Numbered from the stretch's first letter, positions 35,731 to 48,482 are shown. The stretch is 64,000 bases of DNA from Pigmentiphaga sp. NML030171 (GCF_002188635.1 NZ_NINX01000035.1:291001-355000); one strand, 5' to 3'. Program-made: numbers and translations. Notes: generated by a model not told the origin, from the letters alone.

Positions 35731-36687
35731 TTACCGGCCCCGGGTCCGCGCAAGAGCGGTTCCGCGCCGGCTCGCGCGCCGTTCCCCCGGCTGCGGCCGG
35801 CGCTGCATCATGAAGGCGAGCAGCGCCTGCGCGCCTATGGACAGGCTGCGGTCGCGGCGCCGGATGACGAATACCTCCCGCGTCAGTCCCGGGGTCTCGA
35901 CCGGCAGCGCGGTCAGGTCGTCGCTGTCGAAGTGGAACAGCGTCAATGCCGGCACGACGGTGATGCCCAGGCCGGCCCGCACCATGCCGGCCACGGTGCT
36001 CAACTGGTCCAGTTCCATCATGCCGTTCATCCTGGCCGGATGGATGGCCGCCTCGATATGCTGGCGCACGCTGCTGTCCTGGGCGAGGTGGATGAAGGGT
36101 TCGCCGCTGAGCGCCGCGAGCGTCAGCCGGCGCCGGCGTGACAGGGGGTGGTCCTTGCGGCAGACAAGGTAGAAGCCATCGCGGCAGAACGGGTCCGCCT
36201 GCAGGTCCGGCCCGACGGAACGCATCGAGGCCAGCGCGAAGTCGGCCCGGCCGCCGCGCACGAACTCTATGCAGCTTTCGGACAGGACGTCCGCGACGTC
36301 CACCTGGATGCCGGGATATTCCTGGTGGAACGCCGCCAGCACGCCAGGCATCCAGCCTGCCGCCAGCGAAGGCAGCGCGGCGACGCCGGCACGGCCGCGC
36401 CGGCCGGCGGCGTGCTCGCCCAGGTCCTCGAGCGCATCGCGCAGGCTGGCCAGCACGCGCGTGGCGCCTCCCAGGAACAGCCGGCCTTCGGGCGTCAGCT
36501 CGACGCGGCGCGTGTCCCGATCGAACAGGCGCACGCCCAGCGAGTCTTCCAGCGTGCGGATCAGGCTGCTGAACGCCGATTGGGACAGATGGCATTGCTC
36601 GGCGGCGCGGGTGAAGTTCCTGTGCTCGGCCAGGGCCGTGAATGCGCGGACCTGGCGCGTGGAGAGATTCAGATCGGTTATCTGCAT
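35731..36687 (-). CDS. LysR-family transcriptional regulator
   Basis: This is a 318-residue LysR regulator: helix-turn-helix STRQVRAFTALAEHRNFTRA and HLSQSAFSSLIRTLEDSLG, then an effector-binding domain. It lies upstream of, and in the same direction as, the AtuA-like cluster with a 123-base gap, and divergent from the DUF6351-like lipoprotein gene. Either could be its target. The C-terminus is an Arg-rich tail that is probably disordered. Confidence 0.88.
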   Translation of the reverse strand: MQITDLNLSTRQVRAFTALAEHRNFTRAAEQCHLSQSAFSSLIRTLEDSLGVRLFDRDTRRVELTPEGRLFLGGATRVLASLRDALEDLGEHAAGRRGRAGVAALPSLAAGWMPGVLAAFHQEYPGIQVDVADVLSESCIEFVRGGRADFALASMRSVGPDLQADPFCRDGFYLVCRKDHPLSRRRRLTLAALSGEPFIHLAQDSSVRQHIEAAIHPARMNGMMELDQLSTVAGMVRAGLGITVVPALTLFHFDSDDLTALPVETPGLTREVFVIRRRDRSLSIGAQALLAFMMQRRPQPGERRASRRGTALARTRGR

Positions 36688-36794
36688 ATTCGATCACTCC
36701 ATCAAAAAAAAGCGATGCCCTCGATGATTGACAAATCTTACTATCCGGTCGCTGTGGGTGACACGACAACGCTAACGATGATGAGGAGACTTCA

Positions 36795-39068
36795 ATGAAA
36801 AGGGCATCATTCACGCTGACCGGCCTGTCGCTGGCAGTGCTGCTGGCGGGCTGCGGCGGCGGGGACGGAGGAACGTCCGGCGATGGGGAACCGCCGGCCC
36901 CGGGCGCAGCGAGCCTGCGAATATCGGTGCTGGGGAACCGGGCCGACCTGGTGTCCGGCGGACAGGCACTGGTCGAAGTCAAGGTTCCCGAGGGATCCAC
37001 CACGCGTTTCGAGCAGATCCGCATGCTGCTCAACGGCAAGGACGTGACCGGCGCGTTCGCGGTGCGCGGGAACGGCCGCTACATGGGGCGGGTGGAAGGG
37101 CTGGCCAACGGCGACAATATGCTGGTCGCGCGGACGGACGACGGCGCCACCGCCCATCTGGGGATCAGGAACCATCCGAATGGCGGCCCCGTCATTTCCG
37201 GCGCGCAGGTCGGCTATTGGGAGTGCACGACCAAGGTCGCGGCGCCGACGCCGACCAATCCCGATCTGGGCAATCCGCTCGACGACCAGTGCAATATCGC
37301 CGCGCCGGTGTTCCGCTACCAGTACCGGACCAAGGCCGGACAGTTCGCCGTCTATGATCCCGCCAACCCGCCGGCATCGGCGCAGATCGCCAGCGTGACG
37401 ACCGATGAAGGCAAGACCGTGCCGTATATCGTCCGCATCGAGCGCGGTGTGATCAATCGCGGCAAGTACGACATCGCCTACCTGGCCAACCCTGCCGATC
37501 CGACCAAGGGCTGGACGCCGTATGCCCGGCCCGACTCGTGGAACGGCAAGCTGCACTGGAAGTTCGGATCGGGCTGCGAGTACAGCCGCACCCAGGGCAA
37601 TCCGGGCAGCGTGCTGGACGACGTGGCCCTGAGCCGGGGGTTCATGGTCGCGTCGTCCGAGATGACGCAGTACGGCACGCATTGCAACGACGTCACGTCG
37701 GCCGAGACGGTGATGATGCTCAAGGAATACATCACCGAGAACTACGGCGAGATCCGCTACACCATGGCCGACGGCAGCTCGGGCGGCGCGCACCAGCAGC
37801 ACCTGCATGCTTCGAACTATCCCGGCCTGCTGCAGGGACTGCTGCCGGCGGACGGATGGCAGGACACCTGGACCACCGGCCGGGAATTCGCCGACTGCGG
37901 ACTGCTCAAGCGGTTCTACGATGCACGCAAGGCTGCCGGGTTCCCGTTCACCATCATGGAGAAGGCCCATGTCAACGGCCACGTCTACGATCAGGTGTGC
38001 GAAGGGCCGGCCAACACCAACATGGCTTCGCGCACGCCGTTCTATCTCGATCCCACCGTGGGCGGAGCGGGTTGCGGAACGCACTGGAACGTCTGGTCGC
38101 CCGGCAATACCACGGGCATCCGCTGCACGCTGCAGGATTTCAATATCGCGGTATTCGGGCCGCGGGACGCGACCGGCTACGCCAAGTCCCCGATCGACAA
38201 CATCGGCATTCTTTACGGCTTCCGGGCGGTCAACAGCGGCAAGATCTCGCCCGAGCAGTTCGTGATGCTGAACGAACAGGTGGGCGGCTACGACATCAAT
38301 GGCCAGTGGCAGCCCGCGCGGATGGCGGCCGACCCCGGCGCGGCGGAAATCGCGCACCGGTCGGGCAGGGTCGCGCACGGCCAGCGCCTGGGCGAGGTGG
38401 CCATCATCCAGTCCATCAGCTTCAACGTGCGGGAGGAGCACTACGATTTCCGCGGCTACGTGATCCGCAACCGCATCCTGCGCGAACACGGGGACTACGC
38501 GAACCACGTCATCTGGCGCTATAAGTCCACGCCGCCCGACTACAACGCGCGCCGCTTCGACGCGATGAACGAATGGCTGGGCAAGGTCGAGGCCGATACC
38601 TCGGGCAAGACGCTGCGCGAGAAGATCATCGCCAACAAGCCGGCCATCGCGGTGGATGCGTGCTGGCGGGCCGACGTGGCCGCGTGGAGCACCGATTCCG
38701 ACTACTGCAACACCGGCGCCGATCCGACCTCCGCCTCGAGCGTGTCGGGGGCGGGCGCGGCAGAAGTCTACAGCCCGGGCGTGGACGAGTGGCCGGTGTT
38801 CCGCGATACCCGCGTCGCGGCGGGAGAGGGGTTGGCCAGCGACATCATGAAGTGCGCGCTCAAACCGCTGGCGCGGGCCGATTTCGCGGTGGCCTTCAGC
38901 AGCGGACAGTGGGCGCGCTTGCAGGCGGTATTCCCGCACGGCGTATGCGACTACGGCAAGCCCGGGGCCGGCCAGGCCGCTCCCGAGCCCTGGCAGAGCT
39001 TCATGGACGGGCCTGGCGGCAAGCCCCTGGGCCAGGCACCGTCGTCGGCGCCGGGCGAAGGGGCCTGA
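36795..39068 (+). CDS. DUF6351-type lipoprotein, possible serine hydrolase
   Basis: This is a 757-residue exported lipoprotein with lipobox LLAGC (Cys20) and a Gly-rich tether. The sequence after about residue 50 fits what I recall of DUF6351 proteins: a small beta domain (LRISVLGNRADLVSGGQALV), then a large domain. A GxSxG-like DGSSGG at Ser328/329 followed by AHQQH suggests an alpha/beta-hydrolase nucleophile. Many Cys pairs point to disulfides outside the cytoplasm. Function is unproven; an esterase or depolymerase acting on an external polymer is possible. It is divergent from a LysR gene and transcribed toward the copper genes. Confidence 0.7.
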   Translation: MKRASFTLTGLSLAVLLAGCGGGDGGTSGDGEPPAPGAASLRISVLGNRADLVSGGQALVEVKVPEGSTTRFEQIRMLLNGKDVTGAFAVRGNGRYMGRVEGLANGDNMLVARTDDGATAHLGIRNHPNGGPVISGAQVGYWECTTKVAAPTPTNPDLGNPLDDQCNIAAPVFRYQYRTKAGQFAVYDPANPPASAQIASVTTDEGKTVPYIVRIERGVINRGKYDIAYLANPADPTKGWTPYARPDSWNGKLHWKFGSGCEYSRTQGNPGSVLDDVALSRGFMVASSEMTQYGTHCNDVTSAETVMMLKEYITENYGEIRYTMADGSSGGAHQQHLHASNYPGLLQGLLPADGWQDTWTTGREFADCGLLKRFYDARKAAGFPFTIMEKAHVNGHVYDQVCEGPANTNMASRTPFYLDPTVGGAGCGTHWNVWSPGNTTGIRCTLQDFNIAVFGPRDATGYAKSPIDNIGILYGFRAVNSGKISPEQFVMLNEQVGGYDINGQWQPARMAADPGAAEIAHRSGRVAHGQRLGEVAIIQSISFNVREEHYDFRGYVIRNRILREHGDYANHVIWRYKSTPPDYNARRFDAMNEWLGKVEADTSGKTLREKIIANKPAIAVDACWRADVAAWSTDSDYCNTGADPTSASSVSGAGAAEVYSPGVDEWPVFRDTRVAAGEGLASDIMKCALKPLARADFAVAFSSGQWARLQAVFPHGVCDYGKPGAGQAAPEPWQSFMDGPGGKPLGQAPSSAPGEGA

Positions 39069-39100
39069 ACCGACCCGGTTGCCGGCCCCGGATCCGGCGC

Positions 39101-39131
39101 TTGACTTTGCCATCATGGGAAGCTTGATACT
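39101..39131 (+). promoter_or_regulatory. MerR/CueR-type promoter of the copper ATPase
   Basis: TTGACT (39101-39106) and GATACT (39126-39131) have a 19-base spacer, too long for normal sigma-70 use but standard for MerR-family promoters. The spacer carries a dyad, CTTTGCCAT / ATGGGAAGC. This is the layout of CueR-activated copA promoters. cueR itself is not in the window. Confidence 0.75.
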
Positions 39132-39163
39132 GCGAAGCATCACCCCAGTATCGCGAGGAAACC

Positions 39164-41584
<2,421 letters not shown>

Positions 41585-41599
41585 AGGCCCGGCGCCAAC

Positions 41600-41615
41600 A
41601 TTACACAAACGTAAT
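41600..41615. promoter_or_regulatory. CusR/CopR-like copper box
   Basis: ATTACACAAACGTAAT is a dyad of ATTAC and GTAAT arms with a 6-base centre, the pattern bound by CusR/CopR/PcoR response regulators. It lies 70 bases before the multicopper oxidase gene. TAGAGT at 41649-41654 may be the -10. Confidence 0.7.
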
Positions 41616-41684
41616 CTTCGGGTCAGGCTGGGGTGGGGGGCCGCTGGCTAGAGTGGCGGCCTGACCGGATTCATCGGATATCGC

Positions 41685-43400
41685 ATGCACATCAAGACTT
41701 CAAGGCGGACTTTCGTCACCGCCCTGGCCGCGGGCGGCGCGCTGGGCGCGCTGGGCCTCTGGCGCAAGCCCGTGTGGGCGGCCATCGGGCCGGGCGACCC
41801 CCACGTGCTGACCGGCACCGAATTCGATCTTCAGATCGGCCAGACGCCGGTGAACTTCACCAGCAGCCCGCGCACCGCGATGACCGTGAACGGCGGCATA
41901 CCCGGGCCGTTGCTGCGCTGGCGCGAAGGCGACACCGTCACCCTGCGCGTGCGCAACAAACTGAAGGAGTCCACCTCCATCCACTGGCACGGCATCCTGC
42001 TGCCCGCCAACATGGACGGGGTGCCCGGGATGAGCTTCGAAGGCATCGCGCCCGACGGCATGTACGTCTACACCTTCAAGGTGCGCCAGAACGGCACCTA
42101 CTGGTACCACAGCCATTCGGGATTCCAGGAGCAGTCGGGCGTCTACGGGCCGTTGATCATCGATGCCCGGGAACCGGAGCCGTTCGCCTACGACCGCGAA
42201 TACGTCGTGATGCTGTCGGACTGGACCGACGAGGACCCGGCGCGGATCATGCGCACGCTGAAGAAGCAGTCCGACTACTACAACTTCCACAAGCGCACCG
42301 TCGGCGATTTCTTCCGGGACGTGCGGGAGAAGGGCTGGTCGGCGACGATCGCGGACCGGAAAATGTGGGCCGAGATGCGGATGAATCCGACCGACATCGC
42401 CGACGTCAGCGGGTACACCTACACCTATCTCTTGAACGGACAAGCCCCGGACGGCGGTTGGACGGGGCTGTTCAAGCCGGGCGAACGCCTGCGCCTGCGC
42501 TTCATCAACGGCTCGGCCATGACCTATTTCGACGTGCGCATTCCCGGCCTGAAGATGACCGTGGTGGCTGCCGACGGACAGCATGTCAAGCCGGTCGCGG
42601 TGGACGAGTTCCGTATCGCCGTGGCCGAAACCTACGACGTGATCGTCGAGCCTGCCGCGGAGGAGGCCTACACCATCTTCGCGCAGTCCATGGACCGCAC
42701 GGGGTACGCGCGCGGCACGCTGGCCGTGCGCGAGGGCGTGCGCGCGCCGGTGCCGGCCCTGGATCCTCGGCCCATCCTGGCCATGGAGGACATGGGCATG
42801 GACCATGGCGGCATGGCGGGCATGGATCATGGGCAGATGCAAGGCATGGATCACGGGCATGGTGCCATGGGCGGCATGCAGTCCCACCCCGCCTCGGAGG
42901 CGGGCAACCCCCTGGTGGACATGCAGACGATGATTCCCACGCCCAAGCTGGACGACCCCGGCATGGGCCTGCGCGACAACGGCCGCCGCGTGCTGGCCTA
43001 TGCCGACCTGCGCAGCGCGTTCCAGGATCCGGACGGGCGGATGCCGAGCCGGACGATAGAGCTGCACCTGACCGGACACATGGAGAAATTCGCCTGGTCG
43101 TTCGACGGCATCAAGTTCTCGGACTCCCAGCCCGTGGTGCTGAAGTACGGCGAGCGGGTCAGGATCGTACTGGTGAACGACACGATGATGACCCATCCCA
43201 TCCACCTGCACGGACTGTGGAGCGACCTGGAGGACGAGCACGGCAACTTCATGGTCCGCAAGCACACCATCGACATGCCGCCGGGCTCGCGGCGCAGCTA
43301 CCGCGTGACCGCCGATGCCCTCGGCCGCTGGGCCTATCACTGCCACCTCCTGTACCACATGGAAGCCGGCATGTTCCGTGAAGTGCGGGTGCAAGAGTAA
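41685..43400 (+). CDS. pcoA: periplasmic multicopper oxidase, PcoA/CopA copper-resistance family
   Basis: This is a 571-residue Tat-exported oxidase ([16 protein letters not shown]). It oxidises Cu(I) to less toxic Cu(II) in the periplasm. Copper-ligand motifs include [10 protein letters not shown] and [10 protein letters not shown] near the N-terminus, and HPIHLHGLW and [13 protein letters not shown] at the C-terminus. A Met/His-rich loop at about 365-400 ([12 protein letters not shown] and on) fits copper binding. A CusR/CopR-type box stands upstream. copB starts 10 bases after the stop. Confidence 0.95.
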   Translation: MHIKTSRRTFVTALAAGGALGALGLWRKPVWAAIGPGDPHVLTGTEFDLQIGQTPVNFTSSPRTAMTVNGGIPGPLLRWREGDTVTLRVRNKLKESTSIHWHGILLPANMDGVPGMSFEGIAPDGMYVYTFKVRQNGTYWYHSHSGFQEQSGVYGPLIIDAREPEPFAYDREYVVMLSDWTDEDPARIMRTLKKQSDYYNFHKRTVGDFFRDVREKGWSATIADRKMWAEMRMNPTDIADVSGYTYTYLLNGQAPDGGWTGLFKPGERLRLRFINGSAMTYFDVRIPGLKMTVVAADGQHVKPVAVDEFRIAVAETYDVIVEPAAEEAYTIFAQSMDRTGYARGTLAVREGVRAPVPALDPRPILAMEDMGMDHGGMAGMDHGQMQGMDHGHGAMGGMQSHPASEAGNPLVDMQTMIPTPKLDDPGMGLRDNGRRVLAYADLRSAFQDPDGRMPSRTIELHLTGHMEKFAWSFDGIKFSDSQPVVLKYGERVRIVLVNDTMMTHPIHLHGLWSDLEDEHGNFMVRKHTIDMPPGSRRSYRVTADALGRWAYHCHLLYHMEAGMFREVRVQE

Positions 43401-43410
43401 GGGGCCGGCC

Positions 43411-44376
43411 ATGATCTTTTCCAATCATCGCAACGCGGCGGCGCTGGCCTCCGCGCTCATCGGCCTGGCGCTGGGTGGCACATCGACCGCGCGGGCCCAG
43501 ATGCAAGGGATGGACCATTCGCACATGGACCACTCCCAGATGCGGGGCATGGACCATTCCAGCATGCCGGGCATGGATCACTCGACCTTGCAGAACATGG
43601 ACCTCGCGCCCATGCAAAGCATGGACCAGGCGCCGATGCAGGGCATGGATGCCGCCCCCGCGGAAAGCCGCACGCCCATTCCCCAACTGACCGATGCCGA
43701 CCGCCAGGCCGCCGCCTTCGATACGGCGGGCCACGCCGTGCACGACAAGAGCATCAATTCCCTGTTCCTGGTGGATCGGCTGGAATGGCAGGATGCGCGC
43801 GGCGGCAACGCGCTGAACTGGGATTTCAAGGGCTGGATAGGCGGCGACATCGATCGCCTGTGGCTCAGTTCGGAAGGCGAGCGCGCGGGCGGCAAGCTCC
43901 ACGAGGCCGAGGTCCAGGCACTGTGGGGGCGTGCCATCAGCCCCTGGTGGGACGTCGTGGGCGGGGTGCGCCACGACTTCAAGCCGGGTTCGTCGCAAAC
44001 CTGGGCCGCGATCGGCCTGCAGGGAATGGCGCTCTACAACTTCGAGGCCTCCGCCATGGTCTTTGCCGGCGAGAACGGGCAGACCGCCGCGCGCCTGAAG
44101 GGCGAGTACGACATCCTCTTCACGAACCGGCTCATCCTGCAGCCCGCTGCCGAGATTAACTTCTTCGGGAAGAACGACCATGGGCGGGGCATAGGTTCCG
44201 GCCTGTCGAGTACCGAGGTGGGCGTCCGCCTGCGATACGAAATCCGCCGCGAGTTCGCCCCTTACATCGGTGTGACCTGGAACCGGACCTACGGAACCAC
44301 CGCGGACTATGCCCGGGCGCACGGAGAACGCCGCAGCGACACCCGATTCGTGGTCGGCGTGCGCATGTGGTTCTGA
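43411..44376 (+). CDS. copB: copper resistance outer-membrane protein CopB
   Basis: This is a 321-residue exported protein: signal peptide to about TARAQ, a Met/His-rich copper-binding stretch to about residue 85 built of degenerate GMDHSxMx units, then a C-terminal beta-barrel domain of the CopB/PcoB family ([11 protein letters not shown] through [10 protein letters not shown]). The terminal Phe is typical of outer-membrane barrels. It is thought to sequester copper or help export it. It is part of the pcoA-copB-copC unit. Confidence 0.93.
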   Translation: MIFSNHRNAAALASALIGLALGGTSTARAQMQGMDHSHMDHSQMRGMDHSSMPGMDHSTLQNMDLAPMQSMDQAPMQGMDAAPAESRTPIPQLTDADRQAAAFDTAGHAVHDKSINSLFLVDRLEWQDARGGNALNWDFKGWIGGDIDRLWLSSEGERAGGKLHEAEVQALWGRAISPWWDVVGGVRHDFKPGSSQTWAAIGLQGMALYNFEASAMVFAGENGQTAARLKGEYDILFTNRLILQPAAEINFFGKNDHGRGIGSGLSSTEVGVRLRYEIRREFAPYIGVTWNRTYGTTADYARAHGERRSDTRFVVGVRMWF

Positions 44377-44417
44377 ATCGCCTCCATTCTTCTTTCCTAT
44401 CCGTTTCAAGGTCCATC

Positions 44418-44801
44418 ATGTCCAATGCTCGTACCGTCCTGAACGCCGCTGTCCTGACTGCCGGGCTGCTTGCCGCCGCCGCGGCCCAGGCCCATCCCGA
44501 ACTCCTGTCCTCGACTCCCAAGGACAAGGCCGAGACCACGGCGCCAGCGAGGATAGAACTGCGTTTCTCCGAAGCGCTGGTCACCCAGTTCTCGGGCGCC
44601 AGGCTGCTCATGACGGGCATGGCCGGCATGACCCACGCGCCCATGCCGGTGGAAGCCCGGGTCTCGGGCGATGCCGATCCCAAGACGATGCTGATCACGC
44701 CGGCCAAGCCCCTGGCGGCCGGCACCTATCGCGTGGAGTGGCGGGCCGTCTCGTCGGATACCCACCCCATCACCGGCAATTTCTCGTTCAGCGTGAAGTA
44801 G
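44418..44801 (+). CDS. copC: periplasmic copper-binding protein CopC
   Basis: This is a 127-residue CopC-type beta-barrel copper carrier. The signal peptide ends at AAQAH; the mature N-terminal His in HPELLSSTPKDKA is the usual Cu(II) ligand, and SSDTHPITGNFSFSV carries another conserved His. A Met-rich stretch (LLMTGMAGMTHAPM) supplies Cu(I) ligands. The start MSNARTVL with AAGG upstream is preferred to an earlier in-frame ATG. copD was not found next to it. Confidence 0.93.
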   Translation: MSNARTVLNAAVLTAGLLAAAAAQAHPELLSSTPKDKAETTAPARIELRFSEALVTQFSGARLLMTGMAGMTHAPMPVEARVSGDADPKTMLITPAKPLAAGTYRVEWRAVSSDTHPITGNFSFSVK

Positions 44802-44896
44802 GCGATGGCCGACGGGCGCGGCGACCCGCTATCCTGTTGTTGGCGGCGTGGCGGGGAACGCTCGGCCCGCCCACCGGATCTTGAAGGAAACCATGC

Positions 44897-45364
44897 ATGA
44901 TGCACAAATACGCAAGCCGGTCGCGCCGTACGCTCCTGATCGGGGCGGCCTTGCTTCCACTGGGCGCCTGGGCGCAGAAGACGAACACCGTGGAGGTCTG
45001 GAAGACGCCGACCTGCGGATGCTGCAAGGATTGGATCAAGCACTTGCGGGACAATGGATTCCAGGTGGTCGCCCATGACGTCGACGATCCTTCCGTGGAG
45101 CGGCGCCGCCTCGGTATCCCGGACGACAAGGGCTCGTGCCACACGGCCGTGGTGGACGGCTATGCGCTGGAGGGGCACGTGCCCGCGAAGGAAGTCAAGC
45201 GGTTGCTGCGCGAGCGCCCCTCGGCGATCGGCCTGGCCGTACCCGGTATGCCCCTGGGATCGCCCGGCATGGACGGACCCGAGTACGGCGGCCGGAAATC
45301 CGCCTACGATGTCCTGCTGGTGCGGACCGGCGGGCGGTCCAGTGTCTACCAGGCCTATCGCTGA
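44897..45364 (+). CDS. DUF411 metal-binding protein
   Basis: This is a 155-residue exported protein: Tat-like SRRTLLIGAALLP signal, then a thioredoxin-like DUF411 domain with KTPTCGCCKDW (three Cys), GSCHTAVVDGY and a late Met-rich GMPLGSPGMDGPEYGG. DUF411 proteins often accompany copper genes and probably bind or hand over copper in the periplasm. It lies between copC and the copper-sensing pair, with 95 gene-free bases before it. Confidence 0.88.
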   Translation: MMHKYASRSRRTLLIGAALLPLGAWAQKTNTVEVWKTPTCGCCKDWIKHLRDNGFQVVAHDVDDPSVERRRLGIPDDKGSCHTAVVDGYALEGHVPAKEVKRLLRERPSAIGLAVPGMPLGSPGMDGPEYGGRKSAYDVLLVRTGGRSSVYQAYR

Positions 45365-45383
45365 TGCGTGACGGGGCGCCACC

Positions 45384-46070
45384 ATGAAACTATTGGTCGT
45401 GGAAGACGAGGCCAAGACCGGCGAATATCTCCGGCAAGGGCTGACCGAGGCGGGCTTCGTGGTCGACCTGGCGGACAACGGCCTGGACGGCCAGTACCGG
45501 GCGTTGAGCGAGCCCTATGACCTGATCGTGCTCGACGTGATGCTGCCCGGTGTGGACGGCTGGCGCATCCTGCAAACCCTTCGCGCCGTCGAGAACAACG
45601 TGCCCGTCCTGTTCCTGACCGCGCGCGACAGCGTGGCCGACCGGGTCAAGGGCCTGGAGCTGGGCGCGGACGACTATCTGGTCAAGCCCTTCGCGTTCTC
45701 CGAACTGCTGGCCCGCGTGCGGACCCTGCTGCGCCGGGGCAGCGGACAGATCGCCACCGACCGCATCCAGGTCGGCGACCTGGTGCTGGATCTCGTCCGC
45801 CGCCGGGCCACGCGCGCAGGCCGCCGCATCAACCTGACGAGCAAGGAATTCGCGCTGCTGGAGCTGTTCGTGCGCCGGCGCGGCGAGGTGCTGCCGCGTT
45901 CGCTGATCGCCTCCCAGGTGTGGGACATGAACTTCGACAGCGACACGAACGTCATCGACGTGGCCATACGCCGGCTGCGGGCCAAGATCGACGACGCGTT
46001 CGATGCCAAGCTCATCCAGACCGTCCGCGGCATGGGCTACGTCCTTGAAGAACCCGAGGACCTGCGCTGA
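45384..46070 (+). CDS. copR: copper-responsive OmpR-family response regulator
   Basis: This is a 228-residue two-component regulator. The receiver domain has acidic pocket VVEDE, phospho-acceptor Asp51 in LIVLDVMLP and Lys101 in DYLVKPF. The C-terminal winged helix matches OmpR/CusR regulators ([32 protein letters not shown]). Its neighbours make copper the likely signal, and the dyad at 41600 its likely site. The stop overlaps the sensor start by one base (TGATG). Confidence 0.93.
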   Translation: MKLLVVEDEAKTGEYLRQGLTEAGFVVDLADNGLDGQYRALSEPYDLIVLDVMLPGVDGWRILQTLRAVENNVPVLFLTARDSVADRVKGLELGADDYLVKPFAFSELLARVRTLLRRGSGQIATDRIQVGDLVLDLVRRRATRAGRRINLTSKEFALLELFVRRRGEVLPRSLIASQVWDMNFDSDTNVIDVAIRRLRAKIDDAFDAKLIQTVRGMGYVLEEPEDLR

Positions 46071-47476
46071 TGCGTCCGTTTTCCCTGACCACGCGGCTGA
46101 CGGCCTTCTTCTCGCTGTCGTCGGCCACCGTGCTGCTGGGACTGGGGGCCTTGATCGCCACATCGATGGACCAGCACTTCGCGCACGAGGATTTCGCCGT
46201 GCTCGAGGAAAAGGCGAACCTGGTCCGCAAGATCGTCCAGGATGCCGCGCCCGCCGCGATGCCGGCGCGCCTGGGCGCGGCGCTCCAGAACCATCCCGGG
46301 CTGGTGGCCCTGGTCCGGACTGGGGAGGGGGCCAGCCTGTACGCCACCGACGGCGTCGAGTTCCGGCAGGCGCTGGACGCGGCGCGCGCCCTGCCGGCCG
46401 GCAAGGAGGAGTTCACCTGGCGCCAGGACGGGGCCGAGTACCGGGGCTTGCGCATCACGGTGGGCGGGGCGGGGGGCGAGATCCATGTCATCGTCGGCCT
46501 GGCGACGGAAATCCACGCGCACTTCATGCACGGTTTCCTCCATTCACTGGTGTTGTACGTGCTGCTGTCCGCGCTCGTGAGCGGCGTATTCGGCTGGTGG
46601 GCGGCCCGCAGCGGACTCGCGCCGCTACGCGCGATGGCCGTCCGCGCCCGCGCCGTCACGGCGCAGAAGCTGGACGAGCGCATGCCCGTGGAGGCCGTCC
46701 CGCTGGAGATGGCTGACCTGGCGTCGACCTTGAATGCCATGCTGGCGCGATTGCAGGACGATTTCCGCCGGCTGTCGGAGTTCTCGTCCGACCTGGCCCA
46801 CGAACTGCGCACGCCGCTGACGAACTTGCTGACACAGACCCATGTGATCCTTGCGCAGCCCCGCGAGGCCGGGGAGTATCGCGAGATCCTCGCGTCCAAC
46901 GAAGAGGAGTTGCAGCGCCTGTCGCGCATGGTGTCCGACATGCTCTACCTTGCCAAGATGGAGCATGGCCTCACCCTGCCCGACGCCGGCGTCATCGCCG
47001 TGCAGGACGAGGTCAGCGCCTTGTTCGAGTTCTACGAGGCCCTGGCCGAAGACAAGGCCGTCGCCATGCGGCTGACGGGCCGGGGCAGGATCGTGGGCGA
47101 CCGGCTGATGCTGCGGCGCGCCCTGAGCAACCTGCTGTCGAACGCCTTGCGCCATACCCCGCCGGGCGGGGCCATAGACGTGGTGGTCGCCAGCGGCGCG
47201 ACGGCCGTCACGATCGCGGTCGAGAACGATGGCAAGGAAATCCCGGCGGAACTGATTCCCTCGCTGTTCGACCGCTTCTTTCGCGGCGACAAGTCCAGGG
47301 CCAGGCCCGATTCGGAAAGCTCGGGCCTGGGGCTGTCGATCACGCGCGCCATCATGGTGGCGCACGGCGGCGACATCACCGCCGGCTCGGCTGCCGGCCG
47401 GACCCGGTTCACGCTGGTCTTTCCGGCCAAGGACGCGCTGCCCGCGTCATCGGCCGCAGGCGCGAGGGGGCAATAA
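46070..47476 (+). CDS. copS: heavy-metal sensor histidine kinase (CusS/CopS type)
   Basis: This is a 468-residue inner-membrane sensor. Helix 1 is about residues 10-32; a periplasmic sensor loop follows; helix 2 is about 160-180, then HAMP. The phospho-acceptor is His244 in SDLAHELRTPL, and the ATPase domain has RALSNLLSNALRHTPP (N box) and SSGLGLSITRAIM (G box). The length and order fit the IrlS/CusS/CopS group that senses periplasmic copper or silver. It is coupled to copR. Confidence 0.93.
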   Translation: MRPFSLTTRLTAFFSLSSATVLLGLGALIATSMDQHFAHEDFAVLEEKANLVRKIVQDAAPAAMPARLGAALQNHPGLVALVRTGEGASLYATDGVEFRQALDAARALPAGKEEFTWRQDGAEYRGLRITVGGAGGEIHVIVGLATEIHAHFMHGFLHSLVLYVLLSALVSGVFGWWAARSGLAPLRAMAVRARAVTAQKLDERMPVEAVPLEMADLASTLNAMLARLQDDFRRLSEFSSDLAHELRTPLTNLLTQTHVILAQPREAGEYREILASNEEELQRLSRMVSDMLYLAKMEHGLTLPDAGVIAVQDEVSALFEFYEALAEDKAVAMRLTGRGRIVGDRLMLRRALSNLLSNALRHTPPGGAIDVVVASGATAVTIAVENDGKEIPAELIPSLFDRFFRGDKSRARPDSESSGLGLSITRAIMVAHGGDITAGSAAGRTRFTLVFPAKDALPASSAAGARGQ

Positions 47477-47504
47477 TCACTCGCCGTTCTCGCGGCCTGC
47501 CCGG

Positions 47505-48482
47505 TCATCTTGCGGCGGGTTCGCCCCGCATGATGCGGTCGATGCCGTCCAGCGCTCGCATCGCGGGCAGTACCGAAGCGATGTCGCAGCGGCTGGGCCG
47601 GCCCTCGCGCAGCGCGGCGATGAACTCGGTGTCCTGGGCCTCGAAGGCCGGCTGCGCGCCGGGCATCTCCACGACCTTGCCATCGCTGTCGGTCAGTTCG
47701 TCGCGGAAGGCGCGGTAGGTGTCCTCTTCGCCGATGTAGCGATAGAAGCCGCCGAAGGGCCCTTTATTGTTGAACGACATGGCCATGGTCAGCAGCGTAC
47801 CGCGCTTGCGCGAACGCATGGCCACCGTGATGTCCATGGGGATGCCCAGTTCGGGATGGTCGGGGCCGCGCTGGCCCCAGACGTCGAATTCCGATTCGTC
47901 CAGCAGCCAGCAGAACAGGTCCACCGTGTGGCAGGCGTGGTGCCAGAGCAGGCTGTCGACCCAGGTGCGCGGCTCGCCGAACATGTTCAGGTTGTTGCGG
48001 CGGAAGAAATAGGTTTCGCAGACCAGGTGGTGCAGCGTGAAGTCGCCGCTCTGGATGCGTTCGCGCAGGGTGGTGTGCGGCGGCGCGAAGCGGCGGCTGT
48101 GCGCCACCATCATGGGCACGCCGGTCTCGGCCTGCACGCGTGCCAGGCGCTCGGTGTCGGCCAGGGTCAGCGCGGCGGGAATCTCGATCAGCATGGGCTT
48201 GCCCAGGCGGGCGGCCAGTTCGGCGTGTTCGGCATGCAGGCCCGAGGGCGTGGCCAGCACCACCGCGTCCACGTCGGTGCGGGCCAGCGTGGCGGCCAGG
48301 TCGTCGCTGCAATCGGGAATGCCGTATTGCGCGGCCAATTGGCGGCCGCGCGACATGTCGGCCGCCGCCAGGGCCACGGTCTTCACGCCCGGCATGTCCG
48401 CGAAGATGCGCGCATGGGTCGAGCCCATGGCGCCTTCGCCGGCGATGCACAGACGGATGGGGGCGGACGAGGGGGCAGGCAT
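47505..48482 (-). CDS. Gfo/Idh/MocA family oxidoreductase
   Basis: This is a 325-residue NAD(P)-dependent oxidoreductase. The N-terminal Rossmann fold starts LCIAGEGAMGSTHARIFADM; MLIEIPAALT stands where EKP usually occurs in this family (IEIP here), and the C-terminal alpha/beta domain includes SLLWHHACHTVDLF. Such enzymes act on sugars, inositols or related compounds, and the substrate is not inferable. It stands alone, convergent with copS at 28 bases. Confidence 0.85.
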   Translation of the reverse strand: MPAPSSAPIRLCIAGEGAMGSTHARIFADMPGVKTVALAAADMSRGRQLAAQYGIPDCSDDLAATLARTDVDAVVLATPSGLHAEHAELAARLGKPMLIEIPAALTLADTERLARVQAETGVPMMVAHSRRFAPPHTTLRERIQSGDFTLHHLVCETYFFRRNNLNMFGEPRTWVDSLLWHHACHTVDLFCWLLDESEFDVWGQRGPDHPELGIPMDITVAMRSRKRGTLLTMAMSFNNKGPFGGFYRYIGEEDTYRAFRDELTDSDGKVVEMPGAQPAFEAQDTEFIAALREGRPSRCDIASVLPAMRALDGIDRIMRGEPAAR

